Shown here one piece after another: positions 51,402 to 60,990 of a stretch of DNA of 64,000 bases; the stretch's first letter is position 1; the number at the start of each line of letters is the position of its first letter. The notes under the pieces are model-generated. The model searched no databases and had not been told where the DNA came from. It worked only from the letters and a program-made list of their open reading frames with translations. A program made the translations under genes and the position numbers. The DNA lies in contig CDRNVI010000084.1 in NCBI GenBank assembly GCA_977017575.1, forward strand, positions 1-64,000, in the 5' to 3' direction. Origin of the DNA: Paramoeba atlantica (Eukaryota > Discosea).

Positions 51402-53959
51402 CGGGACCTCGGGGCCGGACGACCCCTGACACGGTACGGCTGCTCGGGAGGCCGCACCGTAGAGACGATAACCACGGAATTCCCTGGTCCCGGCCAGGTC
51501 CCGATCAGAGAAAATTATTTAGGCCACAATATAAGGTTAAAAAACATAAATTATCTCGAGCTTCCAGAAGATGTGCTAGAGAGCTGTGTGCGACGAGCGG
51601 AAGAAATTTTCCGCGAAAAGTTTTCTCCAGGAACGCAGGAAATTATGAAGAGACTATGGCGAAGATTCGCAAGTTTCGGGGAACAGGTTCACTCCCAAGG
51701 ATACGCGCTCGACGAAGAGAGGATGCTTTCCGCCTTTGCGCTCCATCTTTACGATCAAGAGGGCGTGAAAGGCCAAACAGTGGTGCAATATTTGTGCCAC
51801 CTCGCGAACGAGTACTCCCTCTCGGGTGTGAAACTAGATGTAGCTCGGATGGATGCCTTAAAAATGGCCATGATGCGAAGGGCTTCTCCTGCTATAAAAG
51901 CGAACCCTATGTCTCGAGAGCAGGTAGTTCACTTTTTGAAGCAACCGCAACTGGCAGATATAGAAAGAACATTCATAATGGTGTACTGGCTCAGCGGCCA
52001 GAGGCCAGGCGAACTGCTAACTCTCAATGTGGACGAAGTGTCGATCACTTCCGAGGACAACGACGAGACACACTTAGCTATCTGGATGTTAAACCCGGCC
52101 AAGAATGTCACAAATCAGGAAAGGAGTACGCCCCGCTGCATACGAATGGTGATTCCTCAGGCCTGGAAGAAAACAATTCAAACCACTCTATGGACTTATC
52201 GGAGGATAGGTCGCGAAAAATGGTTCGGGGAAGTGGACTTGAGAAAACTAAATCTGGCATTGAAAAAACTGCCGGCCGTTTTGAACCATCCTCGACTGAA
52301 GGAGAGGTTCAGTTTGTATTCGATTCGCAGAGGAGCGCTTCAACACCTTGCAGCGTTGGACGCGACAGCGCCGGATATTCAATGCTCAACTCGACATGTA
52401 TCGGAAAACTCCCTTCGCGCTTACCTGGGATCCTACATGGATCCGAAAGCGGTGAAAGGTTTAGAGGTATCGAGACTACTAGGTGTACAGGCACCTCTGT
52501 ATACGGAATTTCCCATGAGAGAACGAGGAACGTCTACCCGGAAAGATACCTTGACTCCACCCCCTACGAGGACACCAATCGAAATAGATTTGCCCCTCTG
52601 GGGGAGCGAGAATCCGACCCCGGTTGCCGTGAGCGAGCGATCGTCAAAGAGGACTCCTTGCGAAACGATGGCTTGCGAAACCCCGCGCTGGGAACCCTCG
52701 GGCAGGTTCGAAACACCCTGTTTTCAGAATGTGGCGAGAATACTCCCTTTGTCAACCCCACCACTGCCCGGAGTTTCCTCGACCCTCGCCGTTTTAGCGC
52801 CGGAGAGCGACATACCAGAATCGTGGTCGATCGAAAAGTCCGGCGCTCCCCCTCTCGCCGCCCTGGAATTTCCTCCCGTGCCTCGGTTTTCCGAGCGACC
52901 TCGCCTACAGGATCCAATCCCCGAGTTTCCATTACAGGACAGCCTGTTTCGTACCCCCGCTCTGGTGCCAGAACCTCCCACCATCATTTCCCTGTCGCCC
53001 CCTCGGCAACAAAGTTTCCAAAGTCAACCAACGTTCTTCCCCTCCTGGCTTGCCCAGCCGGAGAGAATGCAACAGCCGGAGATTGTCAACCCGGAGAACG
53101 TGTTTTCCTCCCCAAGCCACGCTCAAGGCATGACACCTTCGACTTTGACGCAGTTTCCCCTAGTCTCTCAGACTATCATACCGGTTCAAGTGGTATCTTC
53201 CCTTTCTCCGCAAGCCCCGACGCCACACCAGAAAAAACCCAGTCCAGTGTTGGGTTCTCCCCCCCCTCGGCTTCTGGCCCCACATCAGGAAGCACCAAGT
53301 CTGATGGTGTGCTCCCCCACTTCCCAGGCTCTGACGCCACATCAGGAAACACCAAGTCCGGTAGTGTCTTTTCGCACACCCGGGGCTCTGACGCCCCGTC
53401 AGGAAAGCTCAAGTCAAGCTCCTCCGTACATCACACCAGGTTTTGCCACTCCCGCAACTCCGTTCAACTTTTTGGCGTATCGGGACGCCGATCATTGGAC
53501 CCCGCCTCCTCAGCCAACGCCGCCCCCCAATCCGCCGCCCGTAATTCATTACGAACCGCCGATGCAGAAAAAACGGTATCGAGTTCCTCAATACTTGTAC
53601 AACCCGACAGGGACGGACTACGCGTCTCCCGTTCAATCGCGGGCGAGATTCAAGAAGGCAAAAAGAGACGAACGGGAAAGGGAACTGGCACAAGCGGAGC
53701 ACGACGACATGGTAGCACAAAGGGAGATGGAGTCCGATACGGAACGGGACATCTAGGTCCAAACAAAAACGAGGCGATCACAGATTATGGAGCCTGCGTC
53801 GCCGCACCAATAGGTGTCGGCACCTCGCCGTGGAAAGTGTTATTTGATTTCGCGTCATATGGGTATGCGCGATCGGGAAAACTTTTCAGCGAGAGAAATA
53901 GCAAGAAACCGCCGCAATGGCCGTTAGACCCGATGCCTGCGACGCGGTTAGATGTATAG
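51398..53959 (+). CDS. Element A RT-frame ORF overlapping the whole recombinase (unit 4)
   Basis: 853 codons open from the ATG at the gag terminator to the insertion site of element C. The first part overlaps the recombinase in another frame and is Arg/Ser-rich. The final ~70 codons (GACVAAPIGVGTSPWK onward) lead towards the RT. Because RT homology is only in this frame, the overlap region may be a genuine second coding layer. The RT fragment resumes at 60997. Confidence 0.45.
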   Translation: MTGPRGRTTPDTVRLLGRPHRRDDNHGIPWSRPGPDQRKLFRPQYKVKKHKLSRASRRCARELCATSGRNFPRKVFSRNAGNYEETMAKIRKFRGTGSLPRIRARRREDAFRLCAPSLRSRGRERPNSGAIFVPPRERVLPLGCETRCSSDGCLKNGHDAKGFSCYKSEPYVSRAGSSLFEATATGRYRKNIHNGVLAQRPEARRTANSQCGRSVDHFRGQRRDTLSYLDVKPGQECHKSGKEYAPLHTNGDSSGLEENNSNHSMDLSEDRSRKMVRGSGLEKTKSGIEKTAGRFEPSSTEGEVQFVFDSQRSASTPCSVGRDSAGYSMLNSTCIGKLPSRLPGILHGSESGERFRGIETTRCTGTSVYGISHERTRNVYPERYLDSTPYEDTNRNRFAPLGERESDPGCRERAIVKEDSLRNDGLRNPALGTLGQVRNTLFSECGENTPFVNPTTARSFLDPRRFSAGERHTRIVVDRKVRRSPSRRPGISSRASVFRATSPTGSNPRVSITGQPVSYPRSGARTSHHHFPVAPSATKFPKSTNVLPLLACPAGENATAGDCQPGERVFLPKPRSRHDTFDFDAVSPSLSDYHTGSSGIFPFSASPDATPEKTQSSVGFSPPSASGPTSGSTKSDGVLPHFPGSDATSGNTKSGSVFSHTRGSDAPSGKLKSSSSVHHTRFCHSRNSVQLFGVSGRRSLDPASSANAAPQSAARNSLRTADAEKTVSSSSILVQPDRDGLRVSRSIAGEIQEGKKRRTGKGTGTSGARRHGSTKGDGVRYGTGHLGPNKNEAITDYGACVAAPIGVGTSPWKVLFDFASYGYARSGKLFSERNSKKPPQWPLDPMPATRLDV
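51573..53756 (+). CDS. Element A tyrosine recombinase with proline-rich tail (unit 4)
   Basis: 727 residues from the first ATG and looks whole; coding probably begins further upstream because the same frame is open back to the gag terminator. The Arg box GQRPGELL is near 143. YSIRRGALQ lies near 250, with Tyr or Ser where many relatives have His. RHVSENSLRAYL near 276-287 supplies His and Tyr. Residues ~300-620 are rich in Pro, Thr and Ser, with PHQE/PRQE-type repeats (TPHQETPSPVV). The last ~80 residues are strongly charged and may bind nucleic acid. Such a tail is unusual for a recombinase. Confidence 0.7.
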   Translation: MLESCVRRAEEIFREKFSPGTQEIMKRLWRRFASFGEQVHSQGYALDEERMLSAFALHLYDQEGVKGQTVVQYLCHLANEYSLSGVKLDVARMDALKMAMMRRASPAIKANPMSREQVVHFLKQPQLADIERTFIMVYWLSGQRPGELLTLNVDEVSITSEDNDETHLAIWMLNPAKNVTNQERSTPRCIRMVIPQAWKKTIQTTLWTYRRIGREKWFGEVDLRKLNLALKKLPAVLNHPRLKERFSLYSIRRGALQHLAALDATAPDIQCSTRHVSENSLRAYLGSYMDPKAVKGLEVSRLLGVQAPLYTEFPMRERGTSTRKDTLTPPPTRTPIEIDLPLWGSENPTPVAVSERSSKRTPCETMACETPRWEPSGRFETPCFQNVARILPLSTPPLPGVSSTLAVLAPESDIPESWSIEKSGAPPLAALEFPPVPRFSERPRLQDPIPEFPLQDSLFRTPALVPEPPTIISLSPPRQQSFQSQPTFFPSWLAQPERMQQPEIVNPENVFSSPSHAQGMTPSTLTQFPLVSQTIIPVQVVSSLSPQAPTPHQKKPSPVLGSPPPRLLAPHQEAPSLMVCSPTSQALTPHQETPSPVVSFRTPGALTPRQESSSQAPPYITPGFATPATPFNFLAYRDADHWTPPPQPTPPPNPPPVIHYEPPMQKKRYRVPQYLYNPTGTDYASPVQSRARFKKAKRDERERELAQAEHDDMVAQREMESDTERDI

Positions 53960-54064
53960 CTTGACTTGCCCCGCTCGGGTGCCAGTCACGCACACTTCCT
54001 GTAGGATGGAAGGTCGGACGTTAACCTCATTCCCTTGCAGGAGAATTAAGTGTATCTGTATTTT
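53957..54064 (+). repeat. Element C left terminal inverted repeat
   Basis: 108 bp beginning TAGCTTGACTTGCCCC. It is the exact reverse complement of 60601-60708. Confidence 0.9.
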
Positions 54065-54528
54065 GTTTGTTTGTTTGTTTGTTTGCTTGTTTGGTACAGG
54101 AGCGCCTGCAATCCCCACGTGCAGACGCCACAAGTACCACTCCGGCTCCCGTCTGATTCCGGGTACGGGGACGCAAGGCTCTCCTAGGGCGCTTCACCAG
54201 TGACACTGTACACTATGTAGTGAGCCTACTATGTGCCAATCCCACTGGGAGGGTTCCTGATCAAGCACGAACGCCGCTTTTTCATGAATTAATAAATGAT
54301 GCTGTAAAAAGAAAGTAAAGTTGAAGTGAAAAATGGAAAGAAGAAAAGAAAGATATTCAAGGTGACATGCTAGTAGAAAACCATTTTACCTTGACGCATG
54401 ACCTTTTTACGAAAGGTGGAGTGACATACCAGAACAAAAGTTAGTGTATAATAGTACATGTAGTGTGTACATGCAACGTAGTCTGCGTCGCTGACGTAAT
54501 TTTCCTTTCTACTAGATATCTAATGTGT
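54065..54528 (-). other. Element C 3' noncoding region with (GTTT)n
   Basis: Holds a short GTTT microsatellite (54064-54094) right after the inverted repeat, then unremarkable AT-rich DNA. No gene is seen. Confidence 0.5.
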
Positions 54529-56271
54529 CTAAGGCAAAATTCTGCTTACAAAAGTCGCTCCTTGCTGCTCGTACACGTGTAAAGCATTGATCAATCGCTC
54601 CCAGGATTTTGCGCACCTAAAACAGTACTCCTCGTCTGTGTACTTTTTGTTTGGACGAGTTCCAACATCGGCTAAATTTTCTTCACTTGGAATGTCGCAC
54701 ATGATTATTCTTCCATGAAAGTCCTTGTACACTTTGACTATTTTATCCAGAGATTCTACCTGAGAAAAACCTTTAGAAAAGGAGCGAGCGGCTGCCGTGT
54801 TGTCGCTACCTATAATAATGTTGGAAAATCCCCGCTTTATCGCCATTCGGATAGCTTCTGATATAGCAGTTGCCTCGGCCAGAACTATCTCCATTTGACA
54901 AGTTTGCTCGACTATTTGACTATTTACTGGCTTAGAATCGGACATTGGCCACACGGCCAACCTGGTAGTTGTGGCGTCCACGACAGCATAAAATATTCTC
55001 TTGCCCTTAATGTAACGGCGATACATTTTCCAATTGTGTGGATGAGAGTTTTCCCGGATAACTCGAAAAGAGGTCTCAATAGTTACATCTCTCGCACAAC
55101 CCGATAACAGCCTTGCATCCCAGTCATCCACCAGACCAAGTTCGCTTTGATACTTGGTGAGCCTACCCAATTCGCGAGGAGGTATACCAAGAATGGCAGA
55201 AACGTGTCGCACGTACCCGCAGAACTGAAATAAAATACGCGGAGTTATTTCTACTAAGTTCTTCAAAGCGTTGGACCAGGTTTCAGCAACAGTCGGGTCA
55301 GCCATCCACGATACATGCCCCTCTTTTTGGATAATCCTTATACCACAATACGTGAACTGACACGTGTTCTTCTCCATGGTCATGTATTTTGCGACTACAT
55401 TGAATTTACGAAAGTTGTATTTTAGATTGACGTGCCATCTTTTCAGTGTACTTTCTGTGCTGACGATCAAAAATGAATCGTACATAAGGGCAATGAAACC
55501 TCCTTCATGGAGCAGTACGATCCCTGGAGCTCTGGTATCGGTAAGCACGCTTTCTAAACCATCAAGTTCTGTTGGATTATGGTCACGATAGGTCAATATT
55601 CCCCACATGATGCTCTGAGCGATACCGCATGCGAGCTTATACCCCATAGGTAGCACCGTAGGTCGGAGATATGAGGAGCCTTGCCTGATGCAACATGCGC
55701 TCCCAAGTTCAGGGGTAATAGGGATTTGGTAATACCAATTTTTGATGTCCCCATGAAGAAAGCGGAAACGCTTTTTCGTGCAATCCCCCAAATCCACTAA
55801 TGCTTGTATAAGTTCCGCAGTGCTCGGAATTTTAAATGAAATTTCTGTAAGAATAGTGCGTTCGTTAGTCCATCTCAAATCGAAAATTGCACGGGCGAAC
55901 TTTTCGTCCTTCAAAACTGCCATATACTTGCCGACTCCTGTGACATTTTGTGGTGTCGTAGGCACTAACACTTTGCTATCACATAAAGTGTCCAAATGGT
56001 GCCTATAGGATTGTGAATTCGGTGTATCGGACATACACTCTTTCTGAATGTCTGGAGGGAGAGGGGAGGTGCCAAGTAACTTCAGTGCCTGGCATACAAA
56101 GGGAATACGAGCGAAGTCGGAACTCATTATTTTTATTCCCCCGACGTTTTGAAGGGGACAAAGAGGAGCCCGATCATTCGCAAATGAACCTCGACCACGC
56201 CAAGCCGTGATTTCTTCATTGTGATAAACACCCCCGCTTAAATCAGCGTCGATGAAGGAGTGCGCAATCAT
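54529..56271 (-). CDS. Element C reverse transcriptase / RNase H
   Basis: 580 residues in one frame. RT motifs: RAIFDLRWTNER near 130, HGDIKNWYYQI near 173-183 with the first catalytic Asp, LPMGYKLACGIAQ (motif B), and motif C reading MYDSFLI near 263. RNase H follows with VDATTTR near 428, AEATAISEA, GSDNTAAA near 490 and DVGTRPN near 535. The acidic set of RNase H is present. The motif C form differs from the YVDG of element B, so the two elements are distant relatives. No overlap with the recombinase frame is seen, unlike elements A and B. Upstream, 56272-56630 holds nothing I recognise. Confidence 0.75.
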   Translation of the reverse strand: MIAHSFIDADLSGGVYHNEEITAWRGRGSFANDRAPLCPLQNVGGIKIMSSDFARIPFVCQALKLLGTSPLPPDIQKECMSDTPNSQSYRHHLDTLCDSKVLVPTTPQNVTGVGKYMAVLKDEKFARAIFDLRWTNERTILTEISFKIPSTAELIQALVDLGDCTKKRFRFLHGDIKNWYYQIPITPELGSACCIRQGSSYLRPTVLPMGYKLACGIAQSIMWGILTYRDHNPTELDGLESVLTDTRAPGIVLLHEGGFIALMYDSFLIVSTESTLKRWHVNLKYNFRKFNVVAKYMTMEKNTCQFTYCGIRIIQKEGHVSWMADPTVAETWSNALKNLVEITPRILFQFCGYVRHVSAILGIPPRELGRLTKYQSELGLVDDWDARLLSGCARDVTIETSFRVIRENSHPHNWKMYRRYIKGKRIFYAVVDATTTRLAVWPMSDSKPVNSQIVEQTCQMEIVLAEATAISEAIRMAIKRGFSNIIIGSDNTAAARSFSKGFSQVESLDKIVKVYKDFHGRIIMCDIPSEENLADVGTRPNKKYTDEEYCFRCAKSWERLINALHVYEQQGATFVSRILP

Positions 56272-56630
56272 TCCTTTATATAGATTTTGAAATATGAAAT
56301 GTGTTCATACGTATGGAAGATGTGGCACAATTCGTCGTAGGCGTTCGTAGAACGCTCCTCATCTTAAACTAATGGAGTAGTATGTACACGATGTGTAGAA
56401 CAGTGGAGATGTGCAGTAACTGCATCGAATATTTTAATTTTATTCATTGTTGCTCCACAGATCTCTTGGATTACAAAATAAAGCAATTAACAAGCGGTTA
56501 GTGGTACGTGGTCGCATAGCCCATCGATCCGGTTACGTAGAAAATTTTCGTGTACATTGTAATACTAAAAGTAGCAAGGAACTTCTTGGAGTTTGCCGGT
56601 TTATCAAAAGCTTAAAATCTAATTGTAGGA

Positions 56631-57503
56631 CTATTCCATAGAATAGTGAGTAGCTGTGAACTCTGACATCCAACGCCCTCGCCGGAGGCGTGTCGTAAGG
56701 TCTGTTCCTTCGCGAGTTAAATGACCAGCGCATCCATGTCGGAGACAGTGGAAGGACCAAGTTTGATGTGAGTTCCACTGCAAAAGGTTCGCAACATGTG
56801 ATATGATTCTGTTTGCTTTCACTTTGTCCCAATTAGGAAATAAGGCCAGATGGGATGATGATGATTTTAGGTACATCAACAGATGACATACTTCTGGGGC
56901 TACGACAGTGTCGACAATATAATGTTGACGTCCTTTTCCTCCACGAATCTTAATCAATGCGTCAGAGGAATTCGCTTCAATATCTGTCTTTTCGAGATTC
57001 ACTAATTCGCTGTGACGCAGAAGTCCGAAATACGCGACGGCGAAGCCTTGACCATATGCGAGTTCGCCTTGGTCTTTACAGTAATTAGTCAGAGACCGCA
57101 TTTGCGCGAGTGTGATCGAGCCTCGAGGTTTGGGCTGCAGACAGATATTTTGGACGCCTTTGAAGCGTCTGCGAAAGCGCGAGGTCTGCGACCAACACTG
57201 ATCGGTGTTTTGATCTTCTAATTGCCGCCAAACTACAGCGGCACGGTAGGATTCCAAAGTGGATCCCCGATAGAAGCGTGACAGGCTGACGCACAACGCC
57301 AAGAAGTCCTCTTCCGTTATATTGTGTACCCCGTGTACACCAAGTAATTGTTCTGTGCGGGAAAAATAGTACACACGCTTTTGTGCTGTCGCAGGGGCCA
57401 CTGCCCACTGAGAAATTTGTCGATGTACGCTGTTTTGACGCGCTTGACGATAACCTTGACTGATGGTTTCATCAGAAACTCGAACGCGGCGTTGAGAAGG
57501 CAT
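56631..57503 (-). CDS. Element C tyrosine recombinase
   Basis: 290 residues, looks whole. The Arg box is GLLRHSELVNL near 160. HCLRHG has His252 and Arg255, and the C-terminal RRGRW...THYSME has Trp278 and Tyr287. The N-terminal half (FLALCVSLSRFYRGSTLESYRAA) resembles a core-binding domain. It would integrate the element by site-specific strand exchange. It lies between gag and RT. The upstream 57504-58072 interval is AT-rich with no gene that I can support. Confidence 0.75.
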   Translation of the reverse strand: MPSQRRVRVSDETISQGYRQARQNSVHRQISQWAVAPATAQKRVYYFSRTEQLLGVHGVHNITEEDFLALCVSLSRFYRGSTLESYRAAVVWRQLEDQNTDQCWSQTSRFRRRFKGVQNICLQPKPRGSITLAQMRSLTNYCKDQGELAYGQGFAVAYFGLLRHSELVNLEKTDIEANSSDALIKIRGGKGRQHYIVDTVVAPEVCHLLMYLKSSSSHLALFPNWDKVKANRIISHVANLLQWNSHQTWSFHCLRHGCAGHLTREGTDLTTRLRRGRWMSEFTATHYSME

Positions 57504-58072
57504 GCAGGAAATGTAGCTCTATCGAAAACGAAATTTATAGAGAAATCCTATTGAGAGAAACAACATGTTTTACACCCTTTCGTCTAGTGTTACAACCATG
57601 ACCCGTATGGGGGAAGAAAATCCCAAGACTTCTGAATGTGGCTTTAGTCCACTAGGATAAAGTACCAATGTAATATTCTCATAACTTACTACAGTTGTTA
57701 CGAGTTGCTCAAGTATAGCATAAAAAAGAATAGCCCAACTTTTGTTTTGTAAGTGCAAAAGCAGCCGTGTCATTTCACACCGTTAAAAGGAAGCATCCAG
57801 TCAGAATAGAACAGTCCCTGTGAGTAGTATACTATATTTCTACGTTTTTGAAAAACGTTAAGCAGTTCGATCGGTTTGAAGCATAAGTAATGCAGTAAAT
57901 TTGTAGTAAAAAATTGCGCAGATATAAATATGCAACAGCATTTCAGAAGTAAAGCACATTGAGCATTTTCTTTGCTAAGCACAAGTTTCTCTATGTGTAA
58001 AAAGAGATGTTAAACCAATATCGATTTCGAAATCACACTCGAGCCTCTAAAGCTACTATTTCGAAAGTAGGT

Positions 58073-59143
58073 CTATTCACGACCTACGCGCTTGTACCCC
58101 GGCTTTTCATTAGGGGTTTTCATTTTGAGACGAACCTGTTCGTCGGTCAATCGACAATTCTTCAGTTCATGACCGCGCATCCCGCAGTGCTTACATGAAC
58201 CACGTGGTGCATTGGGATACAGCCACGTTTTCCAGTTACGCCCCCGTATGGCAGGCGAGCGTGGCTTATGTCCCGAACCTGACGCACTCTTGCGAGGTTG
58301 GGACCGATTTACGAGCTGGACAGCGCGGGAGTGGGTCGCAATAAATGAAACAATATTCTTATTTCCGCGGTCCTTGGAATCGTCAAGCATAAGCTGCTCG
58401 AGAGTTACCGTGTCCACCTGCGCCCCGTCGTGGGAGAGACGATGGGAGAGGAGTTCGGCCCCTACCTTGCACAAGAATGTCCAAAAGGAGATGCGGACCG
58501 CCTCGTTTTGAACATCAGGTATCGGCGTCCCCGGCGCGAGCTCGGTTAGAACCCGGGCGCAGTTGACCATGTCAGGCCGACTACCAACGCTGTCACGGAC
58601 CTTCTTCTTGGTCGCTGCTGTCAGCCACGGTTCGGAGCTAAAGCCCGACTGCGTCAAACAGTCATGAAGCTCTCTTCCGCACCGCGGGTCATCGCGCGTA
58701 CCGATGATGTCACGAAACGCCCCACGTACATCCTTGCTGTTCTTATCTTCAGTAGAACAGCTAGCAGTGGTAGCATCTGCGGAGGTACCGGAGTTCAATG
58801 TTCCTTGAAGAGCACACAGCTCATCTCGAAGGGCAATAAGCACGTTCTGGGGAACGTCGCGGGATCCAAAGTCTCCGCTTTGCAGGGCCACAAGCGCACG
58901 GCGAATCGCTTGAACCCCCCGAGCGCTGTCGCCACTCCCACCATGCGCTGAAGTGCGCTCAAAAATTTCATCAATGCCATGCTTCTCCTTAACATGGCAG
59001 ACTGCGCCGGAAATCGCATCAAGGATCTCGGACCGCAAGGTGACTCCCATCCGTTTCATTGAACAGAGGCTCAGAAACGCTTGATGAGCGTCTCCGATTC
59101 CTGAAATTGAGTCAGGAACCAAGTTCGGAAGAGCGTCGGGCAT
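58073..59143 (-). CDS. Element C gag-like protein with zinc knuckle
   Basis: 356 residues. The N-terminal two-thirds are helical without an obvious family match. Residues 317-330 form a retroviral-type knuckle, CKHCGMRGHELKNC (CX2CX4HX4C), followed by a basic tail. A nucleocapsid-like RNA-binding role is inferred from the knuckle and first-gene position. Confidence 0.7.
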   Translation of the reverse strand: MPDALPNLVPDSISGIGDAHQAFLSLCSMKRMGVTLRSEILDAISGAVCHVKEKHGIDEIFERTSAHGGSGDSARGVQAIRRALVALQSGDFGSRDVPQNVLIALRDELCALQGTLNSGTSADATTASCSTEDKNSKDVRGAFRDIIGTRDDPRCGRELHDCLTQSGFSSEPWLTAATKKKVRDSVGSRPDMVNCARVLTELAPGTPIPDVQNEAVRISFWTFLCKVGAELLSHRLSHDGAQVDTVTLEQLMLDDSKDRGNKNIVSFIATHSRAVQLVNRSQPRKSASGSGHKPRSPAIRGRNWKTWLYPNAPRGSCKHCGMRGHELKNCRLTDEQVRLKMKTPNEKPGYKRVGRE

Positions 59144-60600
59144 AGGTAATTAAAGGTAAAATAGTATAATAACTTTCAGTCTCTTTGAAAACAAAAACAT
59201 GTTATTTTGTTCGCTGCCTGCTTATCTTTTATTCACCTGATGATCACAATGAATTATGTGATTGTCCTTTTCCGTTGACAAACGATAGACAAAATGATGC
59301 AGCGACTATGAAATCGTCGCAAACGACGTAGTGCTGCAGAGCACATATCAAATCAAAACACATGACAAAATCTCCAGCCATGTAGGCTGGATTGCTCATT
59401 TTATAACACGCGGCGGGAAGCCTGAATACACTGTCGCGTATGACTGTGTACCTCGTGTGTTTCCAGATATCACGTATGACTATGCAACAAGTGTTTGCAC
59501 CTTTATGAGCGGAAAGGCTGCATGTCTTGTACCTGATCAGCCCAAAATCTACACATGTGCAGAAGTTTCCACGAATGTCGGAACCTTATGAGCCTCTTGA
59601 CCATGTTCGTGGTAACACGTGGGATTTTTCCACAAATGTTGGAATCCAATAAAGGTTACAGATGCAGCGCCATATACAAAAAATACACGATTCACAGAAA
59701 TGTTGTAATCCATTGAGCCACAAATTTTGGAGTCTGATGAGCCTTTAAAGCTATAGAAGGCTGGCTTTAGTGAAAAAATCCACAAATGTTGGATCGCACG
59801 AGCCGAAGGGCTACATATTTCGTGACGTATGTTCCACGTGTCGGAACGTATGAACCCAAAGGCTACACATGTAGCGTCATGTACAAAGCTTTTCGCAAAT
59901 GTAGCCTATGGAGTCTGATGGCCTTAAAACCGTTCGTGGTAACACGCAAGAATTCGTCCACAAAATGTTGGAATTACCCATTGAGCCACACAATGGGCCC
60001 TCAAAGTGGTTTCATATAAAAAATAAAAATCCGCAAATGTTGGATGGCACGAGCCGAAGGGCTACATATCTTGTGCCGTATGTTCCACATGTGTTGGAAC
60101 CATCACGTAGAACTTTCCACAAATATTGGAACTTTTTCAACCACTTGGTCATGTTCGTGGTAACACGTAAGAATGTTTCCACAAATGTTGGAATCTATAA
60201 AAAGGTCACAGATGCGGCGCCACATAAGAAAAATTCCACAAATTTTGGAATCTATTGAGGTACAATAGCTGGAGTCTAATGAGCTGTTAGAGCTGTATAA
60301 GTGGTTTCAGTGAGATTCACATAAAAAATCCACAAATGTTGGATCGCACGAGCCGAATGGCATACGGTATCTTGTGATCTACACATACATCACACACGTT
60401 GTATGTTCCACATGTGTTGGAATCTTATGAACCCAAAGAATATACTAATTGTTACGTATGCATGCACGCGTTTACGTACGCGACATATACGTATATATAA
60501 AAAAACTTAGAATAATGAGCGGTCTGGCAGTAAGCATTTCCCTGAGTCTGTTTATTGAAAAAATGAATCAAGAAATGATTGGAAAGCTAAGTAATGACAA
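59144..60600. repeat. Element C leader with degenerate tandem repeats
   Basis: Upstream region of element C. From about 59560 to 60450 it holds imperfect repeats about 250-300 bp long. Phrases such as ccacaaatgttgga, cacgagccgaagggctaca and cgtggtaacacg recur around 59608/59776, 59935/60028 and 60150/60325. No gene is convincing here. 59144-59560 shows nothing I can name. Confidence 0.6.
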
Positions 60601-60708
60601 AAAATACAGATACACTTAATTCTCCTGCAAGGGAATGAGGTTAACGTCCGACCTTCCATCCTACAGGAAGTGTGCGTGACTGGCACCCGAGCGGGGCAAG
60701 TCAAGCTA
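60601..60708 (-). repeat. Element C right terminal inverted repeat
   Basis: Exact reverse complement of 53957-54064, ending GTCAAGCTA, followed by TA. Confidence 0.9.
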
Positions 60709-60710
60709 TA

Positions 60711-60988
60711 CTTCCTATATGTGTAAGGTGTCCTATAATCCTGCTGGTCCAAAGCTAACAGGTCGGAAGAACCTCCCCCCCCCTTTTTTTTTGTGTGTGT
60801 GTAAGTATTTACACAAAATACAAGTAGTACTTAATTTCCTATATCCTAATACAGTAGTATATATATTACAGTTGTACTTAATTTCCTACCATCACCTTTC
60901 CACATGCACTTGGTTGCGACCAAGGCCAGTGGCCCCGGGCTTTGGACCGGTAAAGCAGGGTTATAGGATACCTTACACATATAGGAAG
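60711..60988. mobile_element. MITE with ~50-bp inverted repeats and TA target duplication
   Basis: 278 bp starting cttcctatatgtgtaagg and ending in its reverse complement. The arms pair over about 50 bp with a few mismatches and a small gap. TA flanks both sides (60709-60710 and 60989-60990), as in Tc1/mariner-derived MITEs. It has no coding capacity. It landed at the TA bordering element C, so it is younger than C. Confidence 0.8.
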
Positions 60989-60990
60989 TA

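Larger units (their letters stand above)
53957..60708 (-). mobile_element. VIPER-like element C with terminal inverted repeats
   Basis: A 6.75-kb insertion in the RT-proximal part of element A in unit 4. Its order on the minus strand is gag, recombinase, RT/RNase H, all uninterrupted, so it looks whole. Perfect 108-bp inverted repeats (53957-54064 and 60601-60708) bound it and TA flanks both ends. Identical repeats and absence from other units make it very young. It could instead be a retroelement captured inside a TIR-bearing DNA transposon. Confidence 0.7.

Noticed and set aside
59331-60258. Plus-strand ORFs of 77-116 codons upstream of element C
   Set aside because: They lie in degenerate repeats, overlap in different frames and have no coding-like features.
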